Shown: positions 24,941 through 34,219, counted from the first letter of the stretch. The stretch is 64,000 bases of DNA from Litchfieldella qijiaojingensis (GCF_014651875.1 NZ_BMXS01000002.1:1-64000), one strand, 5' to 3'. Notes: generated by a model from the letters alone, not told the origin. Numbers and translations: made by a program.

Positions 24941-27341
24941 TTCCGTTACCCTCCTCGTGTTGGTTTGACTTCGGCGTTTCGGACGCTGAGCTCACCTTCT
25001 TGATCCGTTGCCGGAAATGTTCGAGTCGTGCCACCACCTTGGCATTCAGGCTGCCCTCGGAGTAGCGGCCATTCGCTTCCATCTGCCCCGGCTCACACTC
25101 CGTGAGCAATTCGAGCGCTTCGTCCACATGGGAGATGACATAGACATGGAAGCGATCTTGGGCGATGGCGTCACGAATATCAGGGCCGAGCATAAGGTGC
25201 TCGACATTGGCCGCCGGCAACAACACCCCCTGTCCATCTAGCTCTCCCCTGTCACGACAGACCTGGAAGAACCCTTCGACTTTCTCGTTGACGCCACTCA
25301 CCGCCTGGACTTCGCCATGCTGATTGATTGACCCCGTCACCGCCAGCGACTGTTTGAGCGGTACTCGCACGATGGCGGAGATCAGTGCGCATACCTCGGC
25401 CACCGAGGCACTGTCACCCTCGATACCAGCGTAGGACTGCTCGAATGCCAGGCTGGCCGACAAGGACAATGGCATTTCACCGGCATAGCGGCTGGCTAGG
25501 AAACGCGACAGGATCATCACCGCCTTGGAATGGACCCGTCCACCCAAACGTGCCTCGCGCTCGATGTCCACCACTTGTCCCGCTCCCGGGCGGGCTGTGG
25601 CGGTAATCCGGTTAGGCTGCCCGAAGGCATATTGGCCAAGCTGCAATACGGACAACCCGTTGACCTGGCCGATCGCCTCGCCATGGGTAGCAATCATCAC
25701 CGTGCCACGCTGGATCAGCTCATGGCTGCGTTCACGCATGCGACCGGCCCGCCACAACTGTTGTGCTACCGCCTTCTCCACATGGGCACGACCAATCGTT
25801 GCCGCATCCCCCTCGCCTGCCCAGTGATCGGCCTCCAGCAACAGGTCGAGCAAGACACGATGATGAGCTGTCAGTTTGCGTTGATCTTCGACCAGCCGAC
25901 TAGCGCGCTCGATCATGGCACCCACACCGGAAGGATCCAGCGGACGCAAGCTGGCTTCCCGCACCAACGTCGCCAACACCCGGGCATACAGCATCTGGCC
26001 ATCGGCATCACGCGGCAAGGAATCCTCGAGATCGACTTGTACCTTGAACAACTCGAGAAACTCCGGATCCTGCTCACAAAGCATGTAATAGAGCAGGCGC
26101 TCACCAAGCAGCACCACCTTGACATCCAATGGCACCGGCTCGGGTTCGAGTGTCACGGTGCTGATCAGCCCATAGGCCTGTTCAAGGGATTCGGTGCGGA
26201 TCTCTCCGGCACGCAGCACCCGCTTGAGGGTTTCCCAGGCACCTGGCTGCCGTAGAAGACCACGCGCGTCCAGTACCAGGTAACCACCATTGGCTCGATG
26301 CAACGCCCCGGCACGAATCAACGAGAAATCGGTGAGCAGGGTACCGTTATGCACGTGGTGCTCGATACGCCCGACCAGATGCTGGTGGGTGGGTAAGTCC
26401 TGATAGACCACCGGAGCCCCGTCGCACCCGGCATTATCGACCAGCAAGTTGACCTGAAAGCGGCTGAACACGGCCTCGGGTGACATCTCGGAGTGACTCT
26501 CCAGAAAGGCGTCCACATGTTGCAGGACGGCCTCGCGAATTGCCTCGAGATGGGTCAGCACCCCAGGAAAGTCGGCATAGCGGCCCTCAAGTTCTTCGAG
26601 AGGCCCATCGATGGCGGCCTGCAACATCTCCTCATTGAGGCGCTGAGTCTGCTGGCGCAACTCCTTGGCCAATTGCGGCATCTGACGTATCGCCTGCTGC
26701 AGCTTGCGCTGCAGGATGGTCACCGTTCCCTCGATACGCTCGCGATCGTCCTTGGCGAGTTTCTCGAAGGTTTCCGGCGCCATCATGCCGTCGCCCTCGG
26801 CGGGAACGAAAGTGAAACCGTTGGCCGTCGACAGCAACAGGATGTCATGTTCGCGGGCCTCGCGACGCACTGCGTCGATCGCGTCACGCTGGCGCTCGCT
26901 CATCGCTTGCTTCAGCTCATGCAGGCGGTTCTGGTATTCATCGCTATCGAACACCGACGGGATGGTACTGCGCAATTCTTCTACCAGTTGCTCGATATCC
27001 ACGCGCAACTGCCAGCCTTTGCCGGGAGGTAGGGTCAGATAACGCGGCGTGGAGGGATCCTCGAAATTGAACAGGTAGCAACCGTCCGGCGGCGGGGGCG
27101 AGCTTCGGGCCTGCTCGGCCAGGAAACGCCCTACCAAGGCATGCTTGTCATGGTCCGGCGGCCCCAGAACAAAGAGGTTGAAGCCGTCACTGCGGATCGC
27201 GGTGCCGAAGCTCAGTGCATCGCGCGCGCGGGTATGCCCCGTCAGCAACTCCAGTGGTTCCAATTCGCTGGTCATTGTGAAGGAAAAGGTATCGTCCGGG
27301 CATTCCCGGTATACCTGCGCGATCCCAAGCGGCTTCACCAT
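24930..27341 (-). CDS. Lon-like ATP-dependent protease (LonB/YcbZ type)
   Basis: An 803-residue protein with an AAA-like domain and a C-terminal Lon protease domain. The Lon catalytic dyad is visible: Ser in YAGIEGDSASVAEVCALIS and Lys in VSGVNEKVEGFFQVC. The P-loop position reads GPPDHDKHALV instead of GPPGxGKT, so the lysine of the Walker A motif is shifted; Walker B-like and sensor features remain (GGYLVLDARGLL). A strong AGGAGG precedes the ATG at 27341. Related YcbZ/LonB proteins are ATP-independent or weakly ATP-dependent. It drives the downstream universal stress gene by overlap. Confidence 0.82.
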   Translation of the reverse strand: MVKPLGIAQVYRECPDDTFSFTMTSELEPLELLTGHTRARDALSFGTAIRSDGFNLFVLGPPDHDKHALVGRFLAEQARSSPPPPDGCYLFNFEDPSTPRYLTLPPGKGWQLRVDIEQLVEELRSTIPSVFDSDEYQNRLHELKQAMSERQRDAIDAVRREAREHDILLLSTANGFTFVPAEGDGMMAPETFEKLAKDDRERIEGTVTILQRKLQQAIRQMPQLAKELRQQTQRLNEEMLQAAIDGPLEELEGRYADFPGVLTHLEAIREAVLQHVDAFLESHSEMSPEAVFSRFQVNLLVDNAGCDGAPVVYQDLPTHQHLVGRIEHHVHNGTLLTDFSLIRAGALHRANGGYLVLDARGLLRQPGAWETLKRVLRAGEIRTESLEQAYGLISTVTLEPEPVPLDVKVVLLGERLLYYMLCEQDPEFLELFKVQVDLEDSLPRDADGQMLYARVLATLVREASLRPLDPSGVGAMIERASRLVEDQRKLTAHHRVLLDLLLEADHWAGEGDAATIGRAHVEKAVAQQLWRAGRMRERSHELIQRGTVMIATHGEAIGQVNGLSVLQLGQYAFGQPNRITATARPGAGQVVDIEREARLGGRVHSKAVMILSRFLASRYAGEMPLSLSASLAFEQSYAGIEGDSASVAEVCALISAIVRVPLKQSLAVTGSINQHGEVQAVSGVNEKVEGFFQVCRDRGELDGQGVLLPAANVEHLMLGPDIRDAIAQDRFHVYVISHVDEALELLTECEPGQMEANGRYSEGSLNAKVVARLEHFRQRIKKVSSASETPKSNQHEEGNGNDA

Positions 27342-27565
27342 GCCGAGCCTCCTCTTCCGACATCCCCATTATGGAAGACGCAGCGTCAACGTGCTTGACC
27401 TGAATCAGGGCAGTAGTGCCCTTGACCCCGAGGTCGACTGGTTCACGCCCAAGTGCGAGGGGAGGCCGCCGAGAGCATCTTTCCCTGGTAGCACGGCGGA
27501 ATGCATTCACGCAGTGGTGCTGGTAATGTCCATGGCAATGGACCCGCTTCATGGCCGAGGTCGCA

Positions 27566-29344
27566 ATGACTCCACGTCCCGATCCAAGGATTCTACTGCG
27601 TCTAGTGGGGTTGCTGCGCCCCTATCGACTGCGGCTGGTACTGGCTGGCACTGCCCTGCTGGTGGCATCAGGCAGCGTCTTGCTGATGGGCCAAGGCCTG
27701 CGCTTGGTGATCGATCAGGGCTTCATGGCCGAGAATGCCGCACGTCTCAACCAGGCGTTGGTCGGCATGCTAGTGGTCGTGGCCGTGCTGGCGCTGGCCT
27801 CGGCGCTGCGTCACTACCTGGTGACCTGGATTGGCGAGCGCCTGGCCGGCGACCTGCGCCGCCAAGTCTTCGACCACCTGCTGACGCTGGAGCCCGGCTA
27901 CTTCGAAAGCGATGACGAGGCAAAAGGGGGCGCCGGCGAGATCCAGTCACGGCTGACCGCCGATACCAGTGTGCTGCAGACCCTGTTCGGCTCGTCGCTG
28001 TCGGTGGCACTGCGAAACCTGCTGATGCTGATCGGTGCCGTGGTCCTGATGGTGGTCACCCAGCCCTGGCTATCGGCCATGGTATTGCTGGGGATTCCCG
28101 CCACGGTGCTGCCGATTCTGTGGTATGGCCGACGAGTCCGGCGACTATCCCGGCATAGCCAGGATCGCGTCGCTGAACTGGGCCGCTATGCCGGTGAAGC
28201 GCTTTCGGGAATCCGTACCCTGCAAGCTTTCGGACACGAGGATGTCGACCGCCATGACTATGGGCAGCGTGTGGAGGAAGCCTTCGAGGCCGCCATCCAG
28301 CGTACCCGCCAACGCGCCTGGCTGACCGGTATCGCCATGCTGGTGGTATTCGCCGCCGTTGGCCTGATGCTGTGGCAAGGAGGACATGCGGTGCTTGCCG
28401 GGCACATGAGCGCCGGCGAGCTTTCGGCCTTCGTCTTCTACGCCGTGCTGGCCGCCGGCGCGGTGGCCTCCCTGGCCGAAGTGGCCGGTGACGTGCAGCG
28501 CGCCGCAGGCGCCACTGAGCGGCTGCTGGAACTACTCGACGCTCGCCCGCGGATACGAGCCCCTGCCATGCCGCACGACTTGCCTGCTTTCGTACGAGGT
28601 GCGATCGCCTTCGAGGACGTGCGCTTTGCCTACCCCAGCCGTCCACAAACTCCCGCCCTGCAAGCGCTGAACCTGAAAATCGAGCCCGGTGAACGCGTCG
28701 CGCTGGTCGGTCCGTCCGGCGCCGGCAAGAGCACCTTGTTACAGTTATTGCTGCGATTTCACGATCCGGATGCCGGTCGGGTGACGCTCGACGGCATCGA
28801 TCTTCGTGAATTCGACCCTCGGGCTCTACGTCGGGTCATGGGAATGGTCGCCCAGGAGCCGGTCCTGTTTACCGGCTCGGCTGCAGACAACATCCGTTAT
28901 GGCTGCTCCTCAGCCAGCGACGAGGAAGTGCGAGCCGCGGCCCAGGATGCCAATGCACTGGATTTCATCGAGGCCTTACCGCGAGGGTTCGACACCCCTC
29001 TTGGCCCGGGAGGCGTGCAACTTTCCGGCGGCCAACGCCAACGCCTGGCAATTGCTCGGGCGCTGCTGCGCGACCCACGCGTCCTCCTGCTCGACGAAGC
29101 CACCAGCGCGCTGGATGCCGAGAGCGAACGCATTGTCCAGGAGGCGCTGGATCGCTTGATGCATGGACGCACCAGCCTGGTCATCGCCCACCGCTTGGCC
29201 ACGGTCGTCGCCGCCGACCGCCTGCTGGTCCTCGATCGGGGATTCCTGGTGGCTTCCGGCACCCACACGGAGCTGCTGGAATCCAATGCCCTGTATCGGC
29301 AACTCGCCAACCTGCAATTCGCCCCCGCCGACGCTGGCCTGTGA
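27566..29344 (+). CDS. ABC-type exporter, fused membrane and ATPase domains (MsbA-like)
   Basis: The ATG at 27566 (GAGG five bases upstream) gives a 592-residue product MTPRPDPRILLRLV; an ATG at 27551 lacks such a site. The N-terminal half has six TM helices (about 20-320; GPSGAGKST Walker A at about 375-383 follows). The ATPase domain includes the VMGMVAQEPVLFTG Q-loop, LSGGQRQRLAIARALLRDPR and LLLDEATSALDAES, all intact. It is a full-transporter half, working as a homodimer. Family members export lipids, drugs or peptides. No accessory genes are adjacent. It is divergent from the Lon-like gene. Confidence 0.85.
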   Translation: MTPRPDPRILLRLVGLLRPYRLRLVLAGTALLVASGSVLLMGQGLRLVIDQGFMAENAARLNQALVGMLVVVAVLALASALRHYLVTWIGERLAGDLRRQVFDHLLTLEPGYFESDDEAKGGAGEIQSRLTADTSVLQTLFGSSLSVALRNLLMLIGAVVLMVVTQPWLSAMVLLGIPATVLPILWYGRRVRRLSRHSQDRVAELGRYAGEALSGIRTLQAFGHEDVDRHDYGQRVEEAFEAAIQRTRQRAWLTGIAMLVVFAAVGLMLWQGGHAVLAGHMSAGELSAFVFYAVLAAGAVASLAEVAGDVQRAAGATERLLELLDARPRIRAPAMPHDLPAFVRGAIAFEDVRFAYPSRPQTPALQALNLKIEPGERVALVGPSGAGKSTLLQLLLRFHDPDAGRVTLDGIDLREFDPRALRRVMGMVAQEPVLFTGSAADNIRYGCSSASDEEVRAAAQDANALDFIEALPRGFDTPLGPGGVQLSGGQRQRLAIARALLRDPRVLLLDEATSALDAESERIVQEALDRLMHGRTSLVIAHRLATVVAADRLLVLDRGFLVASGTHTELLESNALYRQLANLQFAPADAGL

Positions 29345-29488
29345 CGAATCAGCAGCCCTGCATCCTCGGCAGACCATACCCGGTGCATCGCGCACCGGCA
29401 CGCCTCATACGTCCATTGTCACTACCAAAGGTTGAATGGTCCGGCCGTGCTCGTCCTTGACAATGGAAACATCAAGGTACACATTTCA

Positions 29489-29505
29489 GTACTCATATTG
29501 AGTAC
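29489..29505. promoter_or_regulatory. 17-bp palindromic operator candidate
   Basis: The sequence GTACTCATATTGAGTAC is a perfect 7-bp inverted repeat with a 3-bp centre. A further GTAC half-site lies at about 29476-29480, and GAATAC follows at 29511. It is 152 bp upstream of the deaminase ATG. It is most likely bound by a dimeric regulator, identity unknown. Confidence 0.5.
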
Positions 29506-29548
29506 ATTTTGAATACAAAATCGTCGACACCCATCCTGGGTTCGGATA

Positions 29549-29576
29549 AGGGAGCGCTGATATTCAGTGTCTCCAT
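29549..29576. repeat. Tip-only relic of the B-type palindrome
   Basis: AGGGAGCGCTGA is followed after three bases by TCAGTGTCTCC, which are near-complements. These are the two outermost arms of copies B1/B2 (AGGGAAGCGCTGATTTAT and ATAAATCAGTGTTTCCCT) with the interior missing. It is interpreted as an internal deletion that left the paired ends. Confidence 0.5.
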
Positions 29577-29656
29577 AGGAAGGCACCTGAACCACGCGTG
29601 TGCGTGGGTAACCCTTCGCCTCTGGCGATGGGTGCCTCAGCAACAGGAGCCTCGAG

Positions 29657-31024
29657 ATGTCGCATGCATACCAATCCCACAACACTCGCCTGTGGATCCG
29701 CCATCCACTGGCCTGTACCGACCCCGCCGCCGCTGGCGGAGTGGTGGTACAAGGTACACGCATCGTAGAACGCGTGGCTGCTGGCTGTACCCCAAGCGAG
29801 CCGATCGGCCAGAGCTTTGATGCTTCTCGGCATGTCCTGTTGCCGGGGTTGGTCAATACCCATCACCACTTCTATCAGACCCTGACTCGCGCCTATACAC
29901 CGGCACTGAACAAGGAACTCTTCCCCTGGCTAACCACGCTGTACGACGTCTGGGCGAATCTCGATGAAGAGCAGCTCGCCGTGGCTAGTGAATTGGCGAT
30001 GGCCGAACTGCTGCTGTCCGGCTGCACCACCGTGGCCGACCACCATTACGTGTTTTCCGGCTCGCTCGTGGAGGCCATCGACCGACAGGTGGAAACCGCT
30101 CAGCGACTTGGCGTGCGCGCCGCCCTGACTCGTGGCTCGATGAGCGTGGGACGTGACGACGGAGGGCTGCCGCCTCAGCACGTGGTGCAGGAAGAAACCA
30201 CCATCCTCGACGACAGCCGGCGTCTGATCTCCCGTTACCACCAACGCGGGGAAGGTGCGATGATCACCGTGGCACTGGCCCCCTGCTCACCGTTTTCCGT
30301 TAGTCGCGAGCTGATGAAGGCCACCGCCGAGCTCGCCGAGGCCGAAGATGTGCGCTTGCACACGCATCTTGCCGAGACCGAGGACGAAACTCATTATTGT
30401 CAGCGCCTGTTCGGCCTGCGCCCCCTCGATTACCTGGCCGAATGCGGCTGGCTTGGCAACCGCACCTGGCTGGCCCACGGCATCCATTTCAACGATGAGG
30501 AAATCCGCCGCCTTGGTGAAGCGGGTACCGGCATCGCCCACTGCCCGTCGTCCAACATGGTGCTTGGTTCGGGACTATGCCGCACGTTGGAACTCGAACG
30601 CGCCGGCGCCCCAGTGGGGCTGGCCGTGGATGGCTCGGCCTCCAACGATCACTCCAATCTCGCCGAGGAGATGCGCCAGGCGATGCTGCTCGGCCGCTTG
30701 CGTTACTCTCCTGCCCAAGTCGGTCATGACGACATAATCCGCTGGGCCACTCAAGGCTCGGCACGTTGCCTCGGCCGAGATGATATCGGTGGCCTGGCAC
30801 CCGGCCAACAAGCCGACCTGGCCCTGTTCAAACTCGATGAGCCGCGCTTTTCCGGCGCCGAGAACGCTGTCGCCGCGTTGCTACTCTGCGGTGCGCATCG
30901 CGCCGACAGGGTGATGATCGCCGGCCAGTGGCGGGTCATCGACGCCGAGGTACGAAACCTCGACCTCGAAGCACTGATGGCTCGCCATCATGCCGCTGCC
31001 CAGCGGCTATGGAGGGCCGTCTGA
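29657..31024 (+). CDS. 8-oxoguanine deaminase (amidohydrolase family)
   Basis: A 455-residue metal-dependent deaminase. Zinc ligands and catalytic residues are visible: VNTHHHFYQTLTRA, LRTHTHLAE-type (LHTHLAETEDETHYC), WLAHGIHFNDEEI and LAVDGSASND. The TTVADHHYVFSGSL segment and LTRGSMSVGRDDGGL are specific to the 8-oxoguanine/isocytosine branch of the TrzN/ATZ group. The product removes the exocyclic amino group from 8-oxoguanine to give urate. It is followed by a xanthine/uracil-type permease (73 bp), which suits purine salvage or catabolism. Confidence 0.88.
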   Translation: MSHAYQSHNTRLWIRHPLACTDPAAAGGVVVQGTRIVERVAAGCTPSEPIGQSFDASRHVLLPGLVNTHHHFYQTLTRAYTPALNKELFPWLTTLYDVWANLDEEQLAVASELAMAELLLSGCTTVADHHYVFSGSLVEAIDRQVETAQRLGVRAALTRGSMSVGRDDGGLPPQHVVQEETTILDDSRRLISRYHQRGEGAMITVALAPCSPFSVSRELMKATAELAEAEDVRLHTHLAETEDETHYCQRLFGLRPLDYLAECGWLGNRTWLAHGIHFNDEEIRRLGEAGTGIAHCPSSNMVLGSGLCRTLELERAGAPVGLAVDGSASNDHSNLAEEMRQAMLLGRLRYSPAQVGHDDIIRWATQGSARCLGRDDIGGLAPGQQADLALFKLDEPRFSGAENAVAALLLCGAHRADRVMIAGQWRVIDAEVRNLDLEALMARHHAAAQRLWRAV

Positions 31025-31097
31025 CACGCCAGCATGACCCATCTCGGCAGACAACAACGAAAAATTGCCGACCGCTGTTCCAACACAGGAGACCACG

Positions 31098-32453
31098 ATG
31101 TCCAATAACAAGACCTGGTATCGCCGTTATTCGGCCAGTGCCGATGTCAATGACATGCCCCCCATCGCCAAGGCGGTGCCGCTCGGCATACAGCACGTAC
31201 TGGCGATGTTCGTGGGTAACGTGACCGTGCCCATCATCATCGCCGGGGCGATGGACCTGCCCGACGAGCTGACCATCTTCTTGATCCAGGCGGCCATGTT
31301 CGTGGCTGGCGTCGCCACGCTGGTGCAATCACTGGGCGTGGGTCCAGTGGGCGCCCGACTTCCCATCGTCATGGGCACGAGCTTCGGCTTCGTGCCGATA
31401 TTGATTCCCATCGCGGTGAACATGGGCCTGCCTGCGGCACTTGGCGCGACGCTATGCGCTGGGCTTGCCATGGGTCTGGTAGGCTTGTTCCTGCCATGGG
31501 TGCGCTTTCTGTTCCCTCCGGTGGTCACCGGTACGTTCGTGATCATGATCGGCATTCTGCTTCTGCCGGTGGGTTTCGCCTACGCCGGCGGTGGCTACGG
31601 GGTACCCGATTTCGGCAGTTCCCATCACCTGCTGCTGGCAGCCCTGGTGTTCGTCATCACGTTGGGATTCCACCAGTATGGACGCGGCTTCTGGTCTGAA
31701 GCGGCACCACTGATGGGGCTGGTCGGTGGCTTCATCGTGGCCCTGATCACCGGCATGGTGGATATGTCCAAGGTCGCCGATGCAAGCTGGGTGACCATGC
31801 CGCAACCCTTCGCCATCGGCATCGAATTCCACTGGGCGGCCATCCTGCCGATGGTGCTGCTGGCACTGGTGACCTGTGCCGAGTCGATCGGCGATATCGT
31901 TGGCACCACCGCCGGCGGGCTCAACCGCGAGCCTACCCCGCGCGAGTTGTCCGGCGGGGTGATGGCCGACGGCGTGGCGAGCATGCTGGCGGCGGTGTTC
32001 AACGCCTTTCCGCAGATCAGCTTCAGCCAGAACGTCGGCATGGTGGCGCTTACCGGCGTGGTCAGCCGCTTTGTGGTCGCCATCGGCGGCACCTTCCTGC
32101 TGGTGGCCGGCCTGTTGCCCAAGTTGGGCGCGCTGATTTCCAGCATCCCCAATGCGGTGCTCGGCGGTGCCGTGCTGATCATGTTTGGCATGATCACCAG
32201 CGCCGGCATCAAGATGCTGAGCAAGATCCACTTCGACAAGCGCAACATGGTGGTGATCGGGGTCTCGCTCTCGGTAGCGATCGGCCTCCCCGCTCACGAA
32301 GGGTTGTTGTCCGGCTTCTCGTCCAACGTACAAGCCATGCTGGAATCCGGTTTGATTCCCGGTGCTCTGTGCGCGATCGTGCTCAACTTGATACTTCCCG
32401 ATCCCAACGCACGCGCGAAGGCCGCCGCGGCCAAGGCAGCAACCACCGAATGA
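31098..32453 (+). CDS. NCS2-family nucleobase:cation symporter (xanthine/uracil/uric acid permease)
   Basis: The start at 31098 has AGGAGA seven bases upstream and gives MSNNKTWYRRYS; the longer frame adds 11 residues without support. The 451-residue protein has about 14 TM segments and the NCS2 core with QHVLAMFVGNVTVP (residue ~33), GVGPVGARLPIVMGTSFGF, CAESIGDIVGTT and NPLSGG-like ELSGGVMADGV. It takes up purines by cation symport. With the deaminase it forms a two-gene purine module, closed by a strong hairpin downstream. Confidence 0.9.
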   Translation: MSNNKTWYRRYSASADVNDMPPIAKAVPLGIQHVLAMFVGNVTVPIIIAGAMDLPDELTIFLIQAAMFVAGVATLVQSLGVGPVGARLPIVMGTSFGFVPILIPIAVNMGLPAALGATLCAGLAMGLVGLFLPWVRFLFPPVVTGTFVIMIGILLLPVGFAYAGGGYGVPDFGSSHHLLLAALVFVITLGFHQYGRGFWSEAAPLMGLVGGFIVALITGMVDMSKVADASWVTMPQPFAIGIEFHWAAILPMVLLALVTCAESIGDIVGTTAGGLNREPTPRELSGGVMADGVASMLAAVFNAFPQISFSQNVGMVALTGVVSRFVVAIGGTFLLVAGLLPKLGALISSIPNAVLGGAVLIMFGMITSAGIKMLSKIHFDKRNMVVIGVSLSVAIGLPAHEGLLSGFSSNVQAMLESGLIPGALCAIVLNLILPDPNARAKAAAAKAATTE

Positions 32454-32480
32454 CCCCGCATTAACGACACTCCCATCACC

Positions 32481-32510
32481 GGTCTCGCCCGTCGTCCGAC
32501 GGGCGAGACC
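32481..32510 (+). terminator. Rho-independent terminator after the permease
   Basis: GGTCTCGCCCGTCG and its exact complement CGACGGGCGAGACC face each other around a 2-bp centre, 28 bp after the stop codon. Only a weak T-rich tail follows (GTATTCGTCT). Palindrome B1 begins nine bases later, so the hairpin may be backed up by it. Confidence 0.7.
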
Positions 32511-32518
32511 GTATTCGT

Positions 32519-32667
32519 CTAGGGAAGCGCTGATTTATGTCGCGAGCGAAGAGAGGCTGGTCACCGCCGGAGCGCAAGAACCAGAGTTTACGCGGTGTTA
32601 AATGAGGATTCTGAGCACCGCCGGCGGCCAGGATATCGAGTGCAGCAATAAATCAGTGTTTCCCTAG
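32519..32667 (+). repeat. Long-palindrome element, copy B1
   Basis: The ends are CTAGGGAAGCGCTGATTTAT and ATAAATCAGTGTTTCCCTAG. Inside, GGTCACCGCCGG pairs loosely with CCGCCGGCGGCC. The apical part is GAACCAGAG-TTTAC...TTAAA-TGAGG. The sequence between 32454 and 32818 otherwise holds only the permease terminator and the satD promoter region. Confidence 0.8.
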
Positions 32668-32730
32668 TATCGTCATCGCTCAAGGCTACCCATATCTCAA
32701 GACCGCCCCATAGCCCATTACCACTATATT

Positions 32731-32788
32731 GGCTTTTTATAAGCCACAATGGCTATAAAATTGAATAATAACCCTAAGAGGCTATACT
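32731..32788 (+). promoter_or_regulatory. satD promoter with GGCTATA-type inverted and direct repeats
   Basis: A sigma70-like promoter fits TTGAAT (32761-32766) and TATACT (32783-32788) with a 16-bp spacer. It is surrounded by GGCTTTTTATAAGCC (32731-32745, palindromic), GGCTATA (32751-32757) and GGCTATA (32780-32786), the last overlapping the -10. These look like operator sites, possibly for SatD, which carries a C-terminal HTH. Confidence 0.55.
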
Positions 32789-32818
32789 AAGACCATCCCA
32801 GCGACTCGATATCACGCC

Positions 32819-33460
32819 ATGCCACAGAAAATCGCCGTGCTGACCGGTGACGTCATCGCATCACGCAAGATCCGCGATCAAGAGCACCTGTTCGGTATCC
32901 TCGATGCCGCCTTGCATGCATTGGCCGAACGCTACGGTGGCCGCGGCGAACGCTACCGCGGAGATGGCTTCCAGCTCGCCCTGCCTCAACCAGAGCACGC
33001 CTTGACCGCTGTGGCGATGCTGCGCGCCGCCCTGATCCAGCACTCGGAAGATCGGCAACGCTGGGATGCCCGTATCGCCGTGGCAGTGGGCAAGGATAAC
33101 TGGCAGGACGACTTGCGGGTGGCGGAAGCCAGTGGTGAGCCTTTCGTCCACTCGGGACAGGCCCTGGACGCCCTGAGCGCCGGGCAAGGGCATCTCGCCC
33201 TGAAGATTCTCGGTAAGGACGACAATGGCTGCCTGACGCTGCTGACCCGCTTCGTCGATGAATTGATCGACGGCTGGTCGCGCTACTCCGCCGAGGTCGT
33301 CTACCTGAGTCTATGCCATGATGAATCGCAGCAGGAACTGGCCAAACGGCTCGGCATCAGCCAGCCCAGCGTGCACAAGCGCCTGCGGGCCGCCCGTTGG
33401 CCATTGCTGGCCGAGTATCTGGCATATATGCACCAGCGCCTCAAGGAAGAGACTCCATGA
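32819..33460 (+). CDS. SatD family protein
   Basis: A 213-residue SatD-type protein: MPQKIAVLTGDVIASRKI at the N-terminus, a cyclase-like middle with GERYRGDGFQLALP, and a C-terminal HTH (ESQQELAKRLGISQPSVHKRLRAARW). SatD was named from Streptococcus but is widespread, and nearly always precedes a DUF3307 membrane protein, as here (4-bp ATGA overlap). It may regulate its own operon through the GGCTATA repeats upstream. The ligand is unknown. Confidence 0.85.
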   Translation: MPQKIAVLTGDVIASRKIRDQEHLFGILDAALHALAERYGGRGERYRGDGFQLALPQPEHALTAVAMLRAALIQHSEDRQRWDARIAVAVGKDNWQDDLRVAEASGEPFVHSGQALDALSAGQGHLALKILGKDDNGCLTLLTRFVDELIDGWSRYSAEVVYLSLCHDESQQELAKRLGISQPSVHKRLRAARWPLLAEYLAYMHQRLKEETP

Positions 33461-34215
33461 ACGTCGAACTCTCTCTGCTACCGGGCCTGATCCTGGCTCA
33501 CCTGGTGGGTGATTTCCTGCTCCAGCCGGGCCGCTGGGTCGAAGCCCGCTACCGCTTCAAGGAACGCTCTCGCCAACTGTACCTTCATGCATCTATCCAT
33601 GGCCTGCTGACCCTGTCGGTGCTGATGATCGCCTCTCTTGCGACCCCCTCTCGAGGCAACTTGCCCCTCGCCGTGGCCGGCGCTGTCCTGGTCGCTACCA
33701 GTCATGCCCTGATCGACCTGGGCAAGGCCTACCTGTCCCCTCAGCGGCTGCGCTGGTTCCTTCTCGACCAGTCTCTGCATCTGCTGATCCTTGTCGGGCT
33801 GTGGCTAGCCTGGCTGGGAAGCTGGCAGCCCCTGGCCGGAATATGGACCTGGCTGGTCACCCCCCCGGTACTGGTAATGGCCGTTGCCTATCTCCTGGTA
33901 ACGCGGCCGCTATCGATTGCCATTGCCCTGGCCATGCGTCGCTGGAGCGACGATATCGCCAACCCAGGGACCCTGACCGCCGCTGGAGCGCGCATCGGCA
34001 TGCTGGAGCGTTTCCTGGTGCTGACCCTGGTGTTGCTCGACCAGATGACCGCGATCGGCTTCCTGCTTGCGGCCAAATCGGTATTGCGCTTCGGCGAGCT
34101 GCGTGGGGCCCAGGACCGCAAGCTCACCGAATACGTACTGCTGGGTACCCTGCTCAGCGTTTCCAGCGCCATGGTTCTGGGCTTGTTGGTCCGCACGCTC
34201 TTGCTGGAGGGCTGA
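33457..34215 (+). CDS. DUF3307 membrane protein
   Basis: The ATG at 33457 overlaps the satD stop as ATGA; the longer frame is a shadow. The 252-residue product begins LLPGLILAHLVGDFLLQPGRWVEARYR, the DUF3307 motif, and has about seven TM segments (HASIHGLLTLSVLMIA, ATSHALIDLGKAYL and three more in the C-terminal half). The conserved HLxGDFxLQ and SH-x-LID motifs suggest a membrane active or binding site. No activity is known. Confidence 0.85.
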   Translation: MNVELSLLPGLILAHLVGDFLLQPGRWVEARYRFKERSRQLYLHASIHGLLTLSVLMIASLATPSRGNLPLAVAGAVLVATSHALIDLGKAYLSPQRLRWFLLDQSLHLLILVGLWLAWLGSWQPLAGIWTWLVTPPVLVMAVAYLLVTRPLSIAIALAMRRWSDDIANPGTLTAAGARIGMLERFLVLTLVLLDQMTAIGFLLAAKSVLRFGELRGAQDRKLTEYVLLGTLLSVSSAMVLGLLVRTLLLEG

Positions 34216-34219
34216 CATC

